From assembly GCA_000711775.1 (NCBI GenBank), contig ARYC01002638.1, forward strand, positions 1-64,000: a stretch of 64,000 nucleotides of DNA. Direction: 5' to 3'. The translations under genes and the position numbers were made by a program. The stretch is from Oxytricha trifallax. Lineage: Eukaryota > Ciliophora > Spirotrichea > Sporadotrichida > Oxytrichidae. The notes beneath the pieces are model-generated. The model was not told the origin of the DNA and ran no database searches. It saw nothing but the letters and a program-made list of their open reading frames with translations. Positions 35,507 to 48,100 of the stretch are shown here, one piece after another (position 1 is the stretch's first letter; every line of letters starts with the position of its first letter).

Positions 35507-36351
35507 AAATTGAGAAATTATATTTATTTTAATATATTCGCTTATTAAAATTAGCATAAATTGCGAAAACTGTTCTAATTATTATATTTTAGCTTATAAC
35601 TTAAATTATTAATCCTCTGCTAAAAAATACAAAATTTATTCCAAAATTTTCCATTAATATTTGAAGTAATAAATTATACACTTAGATAATGTTGTGATGT
35701 TTATTATTGAATTTTTTATTCAAACTAATTTAATTAAATCTTACAATTCATTAGTCGCTTAACTCTATATTAAAAAGTCATTTTATTATTATAACAAGAG
35801 ACTTTTTAAGAGAAAAGAAATCTGCAAGGAGATGCTTTGGAATTTGAAACTTTGAGAAGAAATTATAGATAAACTTTGAAAATAACTATGAGAAAACTTA
35901 GATAAATTTATTAATTATTTGTTTATGAGTATATTTGTAATTAGATATGACTAAAATTTTTATTATTCAAAATATTTATAAAATCAATGTACAATTATTA
36001 CAATAATAAAAACGCATTTCTATTTTTAGTAGATTATATAAAGATATAGCTATAAAAATGATAATTTTGATGTTAAAAACCAATTTTGTTTATAGTGGGA
36101 TTAAAACTCAGTTAAAGCCTGGCCAAAGTGCTTCTACGAGGGAGAATAGAAATATTGAGCAAATCTTAATGATTATCAGGCTTAGATTTTACAGATAAGA
36201 TTTTAAACAAAGCTCTCAAATAATATGTTAAAAGTTATATCATAATCTATTGATTAAATTAAGTTCATAAAATACTATTAAATCTAAATCATATAAGAAT
36301 ATACTTGATAGAAGTAATATCGCATTTCTAATGCCAATCATGCTTCTCTCA
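35507..36351. other. AT-rich intergenic DNA with possible orphan coding scraps
   Basis: Mostly non-coding. Two short stretches near 35795-35870 and 36095-36170 are less AT-rich. The second reads DQNSVKAWPKCFYEGEQKY under the ciliate code. They could be stray coding segments of a scrambled gene or chance. Confidence 0.3.
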
Positions 36352-38352
36352 TCAATAATTACTGCTCCTGAATGATTCTTAATTCATAGAGTTGAGTTTA
36401 TTCTACAGTTTCCTCTCAAACCCACTCATTTTACTGGTGTTTCCCCCACCTCCATAGTCATTCCCTCCTTTATCGTTATCCTCCTGATCTTCCTCATCTC
36501 CAGCATTAATTAACGCAGGATTCTATGATTTCTACTTGAAGTCCTCTATTTTATCCATGATTTGATTTCCTAATGACAAAGTATTCTCGATTAGCTCCTC
36601 AATTTCTTCTTGATTCTTTTCTGCTTCCTCTAACTTCAGGAGTGTCTTTTTTATTCCACGAGCGTCAGTCAGGATTTTATCGAATTCTTAGGTCATTTTC
36701 TGGTTTAGTTTCACTAGAAGGGATTCTCTAGGGATTTCTTACTCCATACTCAGCAGATCTCTACAAAATAATCATGTTAGGTGGTCAAGTTAGAAAAAAA
36801 TAAATATGATGTATACTTACTTTCTATGTTTTTGAAACTTTCTGACAGCTTCTTTGAATTTATTTAGAAGTTTGTTTTATACTTTCTTGTTTGGCCTCAA
36901 GTTCTTCTTCATAAATAATCGCAATTAAATTAATAAGGAATTTTAACATTCAAGCTCATATCTTGATGATAAATTAGAAAAATATTTAGATTTTCATAAA
37001 TAGTCTATACTTTATTGCACTTTGAATGACATTAATAGCATTTTTGTTGTTTTCATAGACTCCCAGTTCTTAATTTATCAAATCGTAGGCTTTTCTCTGT
37101 TGAGGAGTAAATTCACTTGAAAATGTGAGTGACACTACCATAATTGAGATTATGAAATTACCCCAGAGACAAGCGAAGACACCCACACATCTTCCAATGT
37201 GTGTGGATGGATAGAAATCTCCATATCCTACAGTCGCCATTGTGATGATAATCTAAAAAATTAGTATTACATTAGAATTATGAATCAAATGCATCTAAAA
37301 TTTCAAATATCAGCTTAAGATATCAGTTTTTTAGAAAGTAACTCCAGTGATATTTACATTTAATAGATTAAATGCACCACATGCCATTCCAAATATATCT
37401 CCAATCCTAGCCGTTACCAGCCTGCTCTTAATAGGGCATCTCCGCTGCTCTAATCGCATATCCAAATATAAATATGCTTCCTAGAATTGTAACGAGCAGT
37501 ATAGTGTAAGGTCTCTCTTTCAGCTCACACTTGATAGCGAAGCTTGTACCACCAAAAGTATGACATTCATGACAAATTTTTTCTGCTTTCTCATCGTTCC
37601 AATACGAATAGCGAGCGAAAACTCTCCACATTAAGTAAAATCGGAAAAGAGTGATTAAAGTCAGGACCATATCCAGGGAATAGGGTATCTCTACATCTTA
37701 TTGAGGCACTTTTATCTCTGCGTTGATACCTGGTGGGGAGTGTAGTCCACAAACTATACACTCTACAATCATCATCTTAAATTGACCTGATGTCCGCAAG
37801 CTTTCTATATAATGAAAAGTTAGATTTGTTTTTTTGCCTAAATCTTGATTAGATTCATAAAAATATTCATAAGGCACAAATTTCAGTTTCAAATATTAAT
37901 TCAATCACTTACCATGTGGGTCAAGAGTTTCCTTTGCTTTTTAAAACTATACGTCAAGTTTATAATGCTGATAAATTAGGTAGATCAAGGGTATAGTAGT
38001 CACAGTTACTATCGCCCTTAAAGCTGTCGCTTATGAATCTTCTGTGTTCCAATCCTAATTAATATCATAATTTATGAAATGCAAAAATTGATATAAATTC
38101 TTACCTTTCCTGAATCTGGATCTGCCCAGAAATACTGCTCACTCTAGAAAAAATAAAAAATTAAGACATAAGCCTATAACTTGAAATAAATAATTCTTTA
38201 TATCATAAATGTTTTGAACTTACAGCTATACAAGCAAATGAAGTCCCTACAAGTCCTAAAATCATGCACATCCAATCATTTTTCTTCAATTTTTACTAAA
38301 TATTTTATCTTAAGTACGACTTCATATTGTCGTTCAAAAATAGCATCTCCAT
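36352..38352 (-). CDS. SK-like potassium channel subunit
   Basis: ATG 38352 opens a short cytosolic leader. Membrane segments follow: WMCMILGLVGTSFACIA, ATALRAIVTVTTIPLIYLIY, DMVLTLITLFRFYLMWRVFA and TILLVTILGSIFIFGYAIRA. The pore region reads QDWRYIWNGMWCI then ITMATVGYGDFYPSTHIGR, with the TVGYGD selectivity filter, and a final helix VFACLWGNFIISIMVVSLTF. The layout (no charged S4, W...TMATVGYGD) resembles small-conductance channels. The C-terminal tail is basic then coiled-coil (KFKEAVRKFQKHRK, DARGIKKTLLKLEEAEKNQE), and ends at TGA 36352-36354. Several GTAAG introns are visible. The junction between MWCI and IITM (37250-37390) is not resolved. Likely a K+ channel of plasma or ciliary membrane. 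Confidence 0.87.
36918..37002 (-). other. IES (85 bp), pointer TATTTATGAA
   Basis: TTCATAAATA on the plus strand lies at 36908-36917 and 36993-37002. Joining reads SAIKYRLFMKKNLRPNKK in the channel tail. Confidence 0.85.
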
Positions 38353-38974
38353 TTTACAGTAGACTACTTGATTTTCTTTATATTTATCGATATTTTTAGT
38401 TCAATTTGAATGATTAATGAATGTTTTGGGTTATATTAATTTGTTTTGTTTCGGTTTGTTTGATTCTTCCCTTTTATTTAAATTATTAATTTGTAATTGA
38501 AAAGTATTATACTTTATAAAGTCAATAATAATACGTGATTAATTCACTTGAAATATTATCAACTAAACTTGACTTATTTAACTATTTTAAAACTTGTACT
38601 ATAAATTGATTAAAAGTTATAACAAATTTGAAAACAATTTTCTTAATTTTATAATTCTATAAATTATTTAGAATGTTTTAGGCCCTATTTTAATTGCGAA
38701 TACTATAAAAAACGTTCTTTAATATAGAATTCATTATATATTCAGAATTAAAATTTTTAATTTAAAAGTTTTCAATTGAATTACCTTTTGTAAGTGATAT
38801 TTTTATTATATTAATATTATTTTCAATATAATTAATAACATAATATAATTACATCAAGTAAATAAATAAATAATATATTAATCGAATAAAATTTAATATA
38901 ATATAATCTTAAATCCCTCCCTATAATCCCTTATTAATTAATAACTATAATTCTAATAGTAATAATAATATAAA
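38353..38974. other. Divergent intergenic region
   Basis: About 620 bp between a leftward and a rightward gene start, therefore expected to hold both promoters. Very AT-rich; no motif or coding frame seen. Confidence 0.45.
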
Positions 38975-41900
38975 ATGAATAACAGCAACAGCCATCACAA
39001 CAACAATAACAGTGATACTAAATCATCGGTTGCTGGGGGTTTCGCCTCTAATTAAAGTCAGAATCAGCAGTCCAGTAATAATGCTGGGGTCGAGTTGAAA
39101 AATCTCAAAGAGGCCATTATTGATTTATACTTGGCTATTAAAATCAGATCTACTGAAGAAGTAAGTATATTTTAAAAATACATATATACATATATATATT
39201 TATATAAAATTGTTTTATCATAACACTGCAATTATTAGCTAATTATTGATTGATTTTATTACTCCGAATTTATTTTTGATAAAGTAAGTTGTTAATACGA
39301 AATGATGAAGAGAAGTAATTTATGAAAAATATCCCAAATATAATCATGATCTCTTTATATTGAAGATCCGCTTCCGATAATAAATTTAACCTATATTTCT
39401 TAAGAGTCTCAATCTAATTTCTTCATTTTTAGCTGGACAGAATAGATGAGGATCACTTGGACAAGGAGAAGAAGAAATTACTGAAGCAGGATGGCTTTCA
39501 AATCTTAGAATATATCCGCTCTTCTATTGAAATCATTATGAATTTAAAGATTGAGGATTTAGAGAAGGAAATGTCTATGAAAAGAAACCATATTACTAGT
39601 TCATTAAACTTTTATAGTTTCTGCATCAAAATGAATTTGGCACTATGCTTTCTAGTTTACTGAACATTATTTTGAGTGTTTTATATATAAACTAATTAAT
39701 AACCCAGGGGAATCCGGGTAGAACTCACACAATGACATGAACAGCAGCGGTTACTCCATAACTTCAGCTTCTTTTGTTCATGCAAGTATGAAAGAAGCAC
39801 TGGCTAACTCACAGCATGGATATAACACAGATAGTTTGAAGGGTCTTGGGGCAAGAAACAACAATAATCAGTTGCAGTAAAATTAAAGTACTACTAATGC
39901 AGGTGGAGCAGTGAGTGAATAAATCATTTCCTATAGTATAGTTAAATTCATCGTATTGTAAATAAATTCCATCAAATATGGATGTAAAAATATAGAATGT
40001 TAATCAGTAAATTAGGAAGTAATTTGTTTAAAATATCGAGTGAAGAACCTCCTAAAGAATATGAAAAAATGCTATAAAAACTTGAAAGCGATATCAGAGG
40101 CCATATAAGAGTAAGAATTTATCAAACATTATTAAAAATAAATATCTAACATATTTTCATTTATAGCTTGAACATGAAATGAAAATCCACCTCGACTACT
40201 TAGAGGGCAGAGTGGAGGAACTTGAAAATTAAAACATTAAATTCGAGTAAGAAAAGAAACGTTTGGACAAGAAATTCAACACTTAAGAAGAAAAATTCAA
40301 AATTTTGACTCAAGAGACTCAGGATTAGATCTTAAATATTACCAAGGAAAAGTTGAGCTTTTAAGAAAAGTGTGATAATATATAGAAATAAATGGATGAA
40401 TAAAGAGACCGTTATGATAAGGAATTGTATAATAATTTTGATTTTAAATTAAGTTTTTAATCTCATAAATCCATGTTATAGTAAAAATTTATTAGTTTAA
40501 TAGCCCTTTTGGGGGGGGAAGTTTCCTGTAAAGTAAATTTTTTTATATATACTTTTTATTAGTTAAATATAAAATATTTTAATCAATTATTTTTTACTCA
40601 TTAAATGGCTAAAATATAATTTAAACATTTCTTAAGTGTTAATTCAATAAATTGCAATTATTTTCTAATTTCATAACTGAAGATATAGAGCCATATTTTT
40701 ATTATAATTTTTACTGAATTTTTTGAAAAACTAATGTAAAATAAAATCATAGATTAATGAAAATATTGTTCAACATAAGGTAGATCTTTGAATACTTCAT
40801 GATTGATAGGTTAAATTGTTGGATTACAAATATGTTATAATTAAAGAAGATGTTTATAGTTGGCAAAAATAATAATTCCATAAAGTAAAAATGTATTAAA
40901 AAAAGTAAAAATTTCTTGACAGGAAACTTCCCTAAATTTTTATTTTTATCATAAACCTTGGCAGGAAACTTCCCCCCCGCCCTTTTTAATAAGGAAATAG
41001 AGAAATTCAAGCAGTTAGCATCGGTACCACTAAATCACAACACTATAAGTATCAACACAGCGAATGGCTTACCAAATATGAACATGAATTATTCCATAGA
41101 TTACTCAACTCTCCCTTCAAATCAGCTCTCAGCATAGAGTAATACCAATTAAAGTGCAGCAAATAATGGAAACCCTTAAAACAACTAAGTTAATTTGCAA
41201 TAGTAGAACTTGTTTAATGACAAGAATATTTATCAGACTATAAGCGACATACCCTTTAACAAGAATCAGTTGTAACTGCTAACACGAAACAATAATAACA
41301 TGATTGACAAGAGAAATTTCATGGCGGTGGGAAATCATTCAACCAAGAAGCGTAGAAATGGGTCGTCTAAGGAGAGATAGTCATACTAGGGAGGTAGCAT
41401 TAACGGACTGCTTGATTATTCAAATAGACAGTCAAATAAGAACATTGTTCAAAATAACATCAATCCTTATATGTATGAAATGGCATCAGGCAAGAAAAGC
41501 ATTATTGTCAGAGTTTTAATGTTGATAATATCAATTAATTACCCCCTTTAATTTTTTAATTTCAGGAATAAGAAGAAGTCTGAAAGTATCGATTATGTAA
41601 GTTTAGCTTAGGATGTTATAAAAGATCTATAGAGCAAGAAAAAAAACAAGATCTTAAGAAACTCGCAAAACTTCATCGGAGCACAGGGTATGATGATGCC
41701 TCATAATCACAACAAATCCATGATTGAGGATCAGAAATGGCTTATGACATCAGCAGATAGTGATCAGTTCAACACAAACATCATTAATTCAAGATCTATG
41801 TTTAACGATTACCCTAACACTCATAATGTAAATCAAACAATTAACGTGGATCGAAGTTAGATTCATTAGCAGTTCTTAACTTAATCAACAAATGGGATAG

Positions 41901-42625
41901 CCAATAACAAACTACATTCCTTGGAAAACTTAAGCAACCCTGCTTAAAACTCTAGATATGCAAACAATCACATGCCAGTCGGCGCTTCGCACTCTTTCCA
42001 AAACACAAAGAATTTCAACACTAATAGTCAAATCGGTAATTACAAACTTAAAGCCAGCTTGATTGATTAAAGCCAAACTTTAACAAATAACAAGCAAAAG
42101 AAGAACTCAGTAGGTCCCTCTAATCGCCAATCAATCGATATGAATCAAATAAACCTTAACAATTCCTAGGTCACTTTATAGAGATAAGTGAGTGGAAACT
42201 CAAACGGGGGAAACAATCGCCCAAATTCTTAATTGAATAAATCTGGAAACAATTTCTATCCCTCCACTTCAAACACCAGCACCATAGTTCATAATAATGG
42301 GTAGGGAGTAGTTGTTAATAAAGCTCAGTAAAATGCCTCAAATATCAAGATTAAAGATAAAAGTTCTTCGAAACTAAGAATTAAGGAAGAACTACAAGGA
42401 CTTATGATGATGAATGCACAATAATAGCAGCAGTAGAACAATAACAACGCTAACTCAAGTTTGTCTTAATTGATTCAGGCTTAGATGAAGACAGATGGGA
42501 ACAATAGGTCACTCAGTAACCAATAGAGGCAATACTTCTAATAGCAGTAGCAATAACAACAATAAATGCTGATGATTAATGCAGCTTAGTTCTAAAATAT
42601 ACAAATAAACAATACTAGAATGTGA
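38975..42625 (+). CDS. Coiled-coil protein with Asn/Ser/Gln-rich tail
   Basis: ATG 38975 to TGA 42623-42625. Exon 1 ends at 39160 (GTAAGT donor; intron 39161-39432). Ordered part: ELKNLKEAIIDLYLAIKIRS, DKEKKKLLKQDGFQILEYIR, and after further junctions SKLGSNLFKISSEEPPKEYE, KLESDIRGHIRLEHEMKIHL, GRVEELENQNIKFEQEKKRL. The EEPPKEYxxxLQKLE...HIR pattern looks conserved, but I cannot name the family. A long Asn/Ser-rich C-terminal half follows, rich in SNRQSIDMNQ-like text. The intervals 39912-40012 and 40112-40166 look like introns. One IES contains a foldback element. Confidence 0.75.
39590..39704 (+). other. IES (115 bp), pointer AACC
   Basis: AACC lies at 39586-39589 and 39701-39704. Joining reads SMKRNPGESGQNSHND and removes a TGA. 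Confidence 0.65.
40425..40996 (+). other. IES (572 bp), pointer ATAAGGAA, containing a foldback element
   Basis: The 8 bp pointer lies at 40417-40424 and 40989-40996. Joining reads DRYDKEIEKFKQLAS in one frame. The interior holds the poly-G-ended element at 40511-40978. Confidence 0.85.
40511..40978. mobile_element. Foldback/MITE-like element with G8/C7 ends (468 bp)
   Basis: The left end is G8 then AAGTTTCCTG; the right end is CAGGAAACTTCCCCCCC, its inverted copy. A second inverted copy lies just inside the right end (near 40918-40932). It is flanked by GCCCTTTT at 40503-40510 and 40979-40986, an 8 bp target duplication. No ORF. An 8-10 bp duplication and inverted ends suggest a Mutator-like non-autonomous element, which is inference. 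Confidence 0.7.
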
Positions 42626-43105
42626 AAGACACCTTTTAAAATACATTAAGAATTGATTATTATTTATAATAATATGATTTATATAAGTATCAGTAAATCA
42701 AATTAATTCATTTAATTTTGTATATTTTATCCAATAATTCTTACAAGTAATATTATTTTTAAAACGAATAAATTAAATTTTAATAAAGATTTATTTTTAT
42801 TCGCTTAAATCATAATTGTAAAAAATTTAATAATAATACTTTATCAATTATTATTATAATTTAGACATTTAAAAGATTTATTTTAATTATCATTTATTGA
42901 AAAATATATAAACCATCATATATTTTATAGGGAGTTATATTGAAAATTTTAAGCCTTTTTAATATTATATTTAAATTTTTTAAATAAAAAAACGTGAAAA
43001 AACCAAGCTAATTATTTGCAAACTAAAGTTTTTATCAATTGTTATGAAATTTATTTATCCTTTTAAATTAATCATTAAAATATCTTGGCATATGAAAATA
43101 AAGAC

Positions 43106-43140
<35 letters not shown>

Positions 43141-43894
43141 GTTTCTTAATTAAATTAATTTACAGATTTAAATGTCACTTTACTTATAGTTAATTTGTTT
43201 TATAACTCATAACATTTATCACGCATTCATAATGGAAGATATTCTTAAAAATTAATAAAATATTAATGATTTATAAATTTTCATAAATATAGGTCATTAA
43301 TTATAAAGCAAATTTCTATTGCATTAAATTGTGATTAATATCATTAATTTGAATAAGCCATATCAAATAATTGTATTTCTTGAAAAAAATATATAGAGTT
43401 TCTTAGTTCACTTAATTTACCTAATTAAATTTAAAATTAATTTGAAAGAGTGAGGTTTAATTAGAAAAAACTTTTTTTTATTAAATCAATGGATTGAATG
43501 ATGAATTAAATTGATTTAGAAATATACAAAATTAAAAATTAGAAAGATTATTTTAATTATATTTTTATAGCTTATTAATACTCTCTAAAAATAGTTGCAA
43601 CTTATTTATATGCCAGTAATTTAATAAGACTTATGTTAATAAATATACATTATTAAATTTAAAATGGAGATTTTAAATTTTGGAATATATATTCGGCCAT
43701 TTAACTTAACAAGTTTATGTAAATATCTTTTTCAGGGATTTAATAAAATGAAATATAAAAGTATCATAATATTGTAAAATCCGAAAAATATTAAATTAAT
43801 CGATTTAAATTCTGACATTACTGATAATATAGAGTTAGGTCTCATTTTTAACATTTAGTAAATGATAAATTTATAATTTTGAATAAAGTTAATT
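42626..43894. other. AT-rich non-coding DNA with an AT dinucleotide tract
   Basis: About 1.27 kb with no coding frame. An (AT)n tract of about 13 units lies at 43109-43135. No other structure seen. Confidence 0.6.
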
Positions 43895-44482
43895 GTTAGG
43901 TGAAGTACCAATCTCACTTAGGACTTTCTAATAGAGCTTTCTACTATACTAAGGTCTACCAAGAGCAGGTCGTGGGTTACTGGGCGCAACGCATGAGGGA
44001 CCAGTCGGCGGGGTTCAATCTGTCAGCTACTACACTCCTCGAGTGGGCTTGGTTCCTAGGATTTCTTTGCATTAGATGAGTCTGCTGGCTTGAGTTCAGT
44101 TTCCTAGGTAAAAGGGAGCAGGATGAAGGTACGCTCTGCCTTCAAAAGTAAAGTGAGTAGACTAAAACCATTGGAACCAACGATAAGGATTTTTCTCCCA
44201 CACCGGGTTAGGGTGTTGAAGCTACCACAGCGAAAGGACAGGGATTATGTTTCCCAGCAGCGGTGGGACCTGTAAGCATATTTCTCCACTCCCTGTTATT
44301 CTAGTTGAATTCTACGAGCTCTGTTCTTCAGATTATACTGGCAACATCTTGATTTTAAAAGGAGACTAGGTAATAGCGGAATTGGTTTTTCGTAGTTTTT
44401 ACTTTATGACTGCCTCGTCACGGAATTGCCACGTCAACTCACTCAGATTACATCTACGTCTACTTCACGACTAAGAATTATG
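43895..44482. other. GC-rich island of unknown nature
   Basis: About 590 bp of roughly balanced base composition stands out sharply from about 80% AT flanks. Plus-strand frame 43900-44352 is open except for one TGA at 44077-44079, encoding aromatic-rich text such as VVGYWAQRMRDQSAG and TLLEWAWFLGFL. However, its TAA/TAG codons rule out mitochondrial code reading with TGA as Trp. Several short hairpins occur (for example CCCAGCAGCGGTGGGA). It could be a mobile-element fragment, an RNA gene or a foreign insertion; I cannot tell which. Confidence 0.45.
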
Positions 44483-45112
44483 GTTTGATTTTAGTATTAA
44501 ACAGTGATATGTTAAATTTATTTGATTTTAATCATTTCATTATTTTGAATAACATGAGATAATTTGAATAATATTAAAATTCAATATTGCACATAAATAT
44601 AAAAATAGTGAATCTCTACAAAAACACAATTGCTCTAATTATCTATTTAATAAAAAATAGAGAGAACTATGATCGCTTTATTTCCAGAATCCAATTTAAA
44701 AATATCAAATTTTATCCAGATATTTTCTTAAAAAAGGAGAGGTATCCAAATTGTTTTGAAATGTATATTTACATAATTATTATCATAGAGCTCATTTCTT
44801 CAATAGATAATAATAAATTCATTTTTCATGCTGAACTTATTTTCTATTAACAGTATAATAAAATAATTGAACTTTAGGAAATAACGTATAAATGTTTTGT
44901 TTTAAAAGTTTTATTCCTGTTTTAGTAAAATGGTTTTCTGTTAATATTAATATAAGATTATATTTAAACAAATTAATAATTTATGTTAATATTACAAATT
45001 AATTTACTTTACATTTATAATAAATGTTAGATGCTTATTTATGTAAAATTAATTTATGATTAAAATAAAAAAATAATTAAAATTAAAGAATCCTTATACT
45101 AAAAATTTTAAA
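44483..45112. other. AT-rich intergenic DNA
   Basis: About 630 bp upstream of the molybdenum cofactor gene, with no coding character beyond chance ORFs. Confidence 0.5.
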
Positions 45113-48100
45113 ATGGTAGAAAAATCTTAAGTTTCTCATAATCAGGAAAGAAAAAGCAAATATGAAATGATAGAAATGTCAAAAGCTTTTGATTTAATTG
45201 ATGAGCATGTAAAGTAATTTGCTGCAAAAAGAATTTAACAAGTTAGTATTAATGGTAAGTGAATGCAGAATCATACTTAAGTTAATTAATTTTTCATTTT
45301 CTGTGAGAAAACATGATAATTATTATAGAATTAACAAGTGGAATGGTTCTTGCTGAAGATGTTTTTGCTCATGATGACTTGCCACCATTTAGAGCCTCAA
45401 TAATGGTATGTTAAAGTGTTCATTTGAATATTGATCTATAGGATGGATATGCTATAAAATTTGAAATTGCTAAAGTTGGAACTTAATTGAAGATTGTAAC
45501 TAAGTAAAAAGGCCTGGCTGGTGCAAAGCCAGAAGATCTGTAAGATATTTTTAGAAACTTTATTGATTAAAAGGAACAAAATCGATTATCAATCGGATTA
45601 AACGGTATATGTAACAACTGGAGGTCCAGTCCCTTCATATTTCAATGCAGTTATACCAATTGAAGATACAGAGATAAGTGAGGATTAAACTTAAATCAAA
45701 GTAACTAGATAAATGGCAGAAAATCAATTCATCAGAGCTAAGGGTTCAGATATTAAAACAGGAGAAAAAGTATTAGAAAGTGGATAAATACTCAGATCTG
45801 CAGAAATTGGACTACTTGCTTCTATTGGTAAAACCTAAAACATATAAGTTTACTGTAAGCCAAAAATTGGAATATTATCTACTGGTAATGAGCTGGTGAG
45901 TTGTGATGTTTAAGATCTAGATGAGGGAAAGATTAGAGACTCGAATAAGAGATAATTTCATGCTATTATTCATGAGAATGAATTAGTTGCCAACACTACA
46001 AATGAATAGGGGATTATTGATTATGGAATAGTTGGGGATGATGCAGAAAAACTGAATTAAGTCATGTCGAGAGCAATTTCAGAATGTGATTTCTTGGTAA
46101 CTTCTGGCGGTGTAAGCATGGGAGAAATGGACTTAGTAAAGCCATATATCTAGAAAAATGGTGAAATTATTTTTGGAAGATTAAACATGAAGCCAGGAAA
46201 GCCCACTACATTCGGTAAAATTGGTAGCTGCTTGATCTTTGCTCTTCCTGGAAATCCAGTGAGCTCTTTTGTTACAGCCTAACTTTTCTTAACTAGGGCA
46301 GCCAAGTTATTTGCTGGATAATTCGATACTTATCAGCATTAAATTGTTAAAGTCTAGCTTGTCCCAAGAAATGTTAAACTTGATAAGGAGCGACCAGAGT
46401 ATCACAGAACTGTTGCCATATAAGATAGAAAAACTGGAAAGATATATGCTTTTAGTATAAATTTGGGGGAGAAGAAGTTTCCTGTGCTCGAAGAAGTTTC
46501 CTGCAATTTTTTTTAAATTTATGTTTAAGTTAATAAAATTTACATAAATTATAAAATTTAACATTTTTATGACCGATTAAATATTAACAGTGTATTATTA
46601 ATCATTGAGGTAGTTCAAGAAAATATAGTCTTAAATTATATAGATATGGAAAGAATAAGATAATGAATAGCAATTTCAATACAATTGGATACAATATTTA
46701 GAATTGTTATGAGTAGAGCCTTTTAAAGATTAAGAGTCAGAAATCTACAAATATCAGATGAAATATGTCAGAGTTGTTAGAATCTGAAGAGAGATATTGA
46801 CTAATTGATTAATAAATGAAGTAGAATTATTTCAATTAAATTACATCAGAAGTTGGTTGATAGGTGTTATAAAGATTAATTTTATATAAAAATATTATTT
46901 TTTAAAAAGTGCATGAAACTTTCATAAAATTTTTTTTATCATATACCAGTTCAGGAAATTCCCTACCAAATTTTATTGTATTATAAATTAATAAATATTA
47001 TCGCTATAATTATACTGGCAACTAGCTTTCCAGCAGATTAATCAGTGCAAGAAGTGCAAACTGTTTAGCAATACTCCCCAAAGCTCCATAAAATACTGAT
47101 GCTTACTAGTGTTTTGGGGATACCGAAGCAATTTTAATTGGTCCTATTGTACATAAATCTCAACAAGAAATTGCTGAGCTCTTAAAGAAGCATGATGCTG
47201 GAACGTTGAAATCATAGTGTTGTGGAGGGCATCATGGCCATGGACATAATCATAGTCACGGTCAAAGTGAACAGGCCCCTTAACAAAATCAAATCTCTCA
47301 GATATAACCTGTGCATTAAAATAAATAAATGAGTTGACGCCTCACATTTATTTATTTGATAATAAATAGACAACCTGTAACAGCTGCACTTTCTTCAGTT
47401 TAACAAACCAACCAATCAAACGACTTTAACGCAGATTTCAAAGTAGGACTTATCACAATAAGCGACAGAGCCTCTCTAGGCTAATACCCGACAGGAGACT
47501 TAAGTGGTTAGATGATGCGCAATTGCTGTGAAAGTTTCCCAACAATTTATTAAGTAATCTAGCAAACAGTGGTTGCAGATGAGAAAGATTAGATTAAACA
47601 GCAATTGATCGAAATGTGTGATTAGCAGAAATGTAATGTGGTGTTCACTAGCGGGGGCACAGGATTTTTTGAGAGAGATATCACTCCTGAGGCTACTTTG
47701 GAAGTTATTGAGCGAAGAGCTGAATCTCTAGCTAACTTAAATCTTAAAATAAATAAAAAAACAATTTTAAGACTTAAATTAAAACACTAAGTTTTTATAA
47801 CTATATTTTGATAGAATCAATGAAAATTGTCCCTACAGCATGCTTGTCTAGAGCAGTTATCGGTACCAGAGGCAAAACTATGATTATCAATCTACCAGGC
47901 AAGCCCAAAGCTGTAAAAGAGAACTTTGAAATATTAATGAGAAACAATCCTAAGATTTATTTGTAGTTTAATAAATAATAATGTAAAATTATTATATTTG
48001 AATGTACTGGTCCATGCACTTGGCCAACTTAAAGGAACAGACAAGCATTGACATTTATTAATATTTTTAATAATATTAGAACACTAAGTTTAAACTTTTT

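Noticed and set aside
43895..44482. Mitochondrial gene insertion with TGA read as tryptophan
   Set aside because: The same frame contains TAA and TAG codons, which are stops in the mitochondrial code, so neither code gives an intact product.
44587..44850. 87-codon ORF upstream of the molybdenum insertase
   Set aside because: Ile/Asn/Lys-rich text typical of translated AT-rich non-coding DNA; no start context, no continuation.
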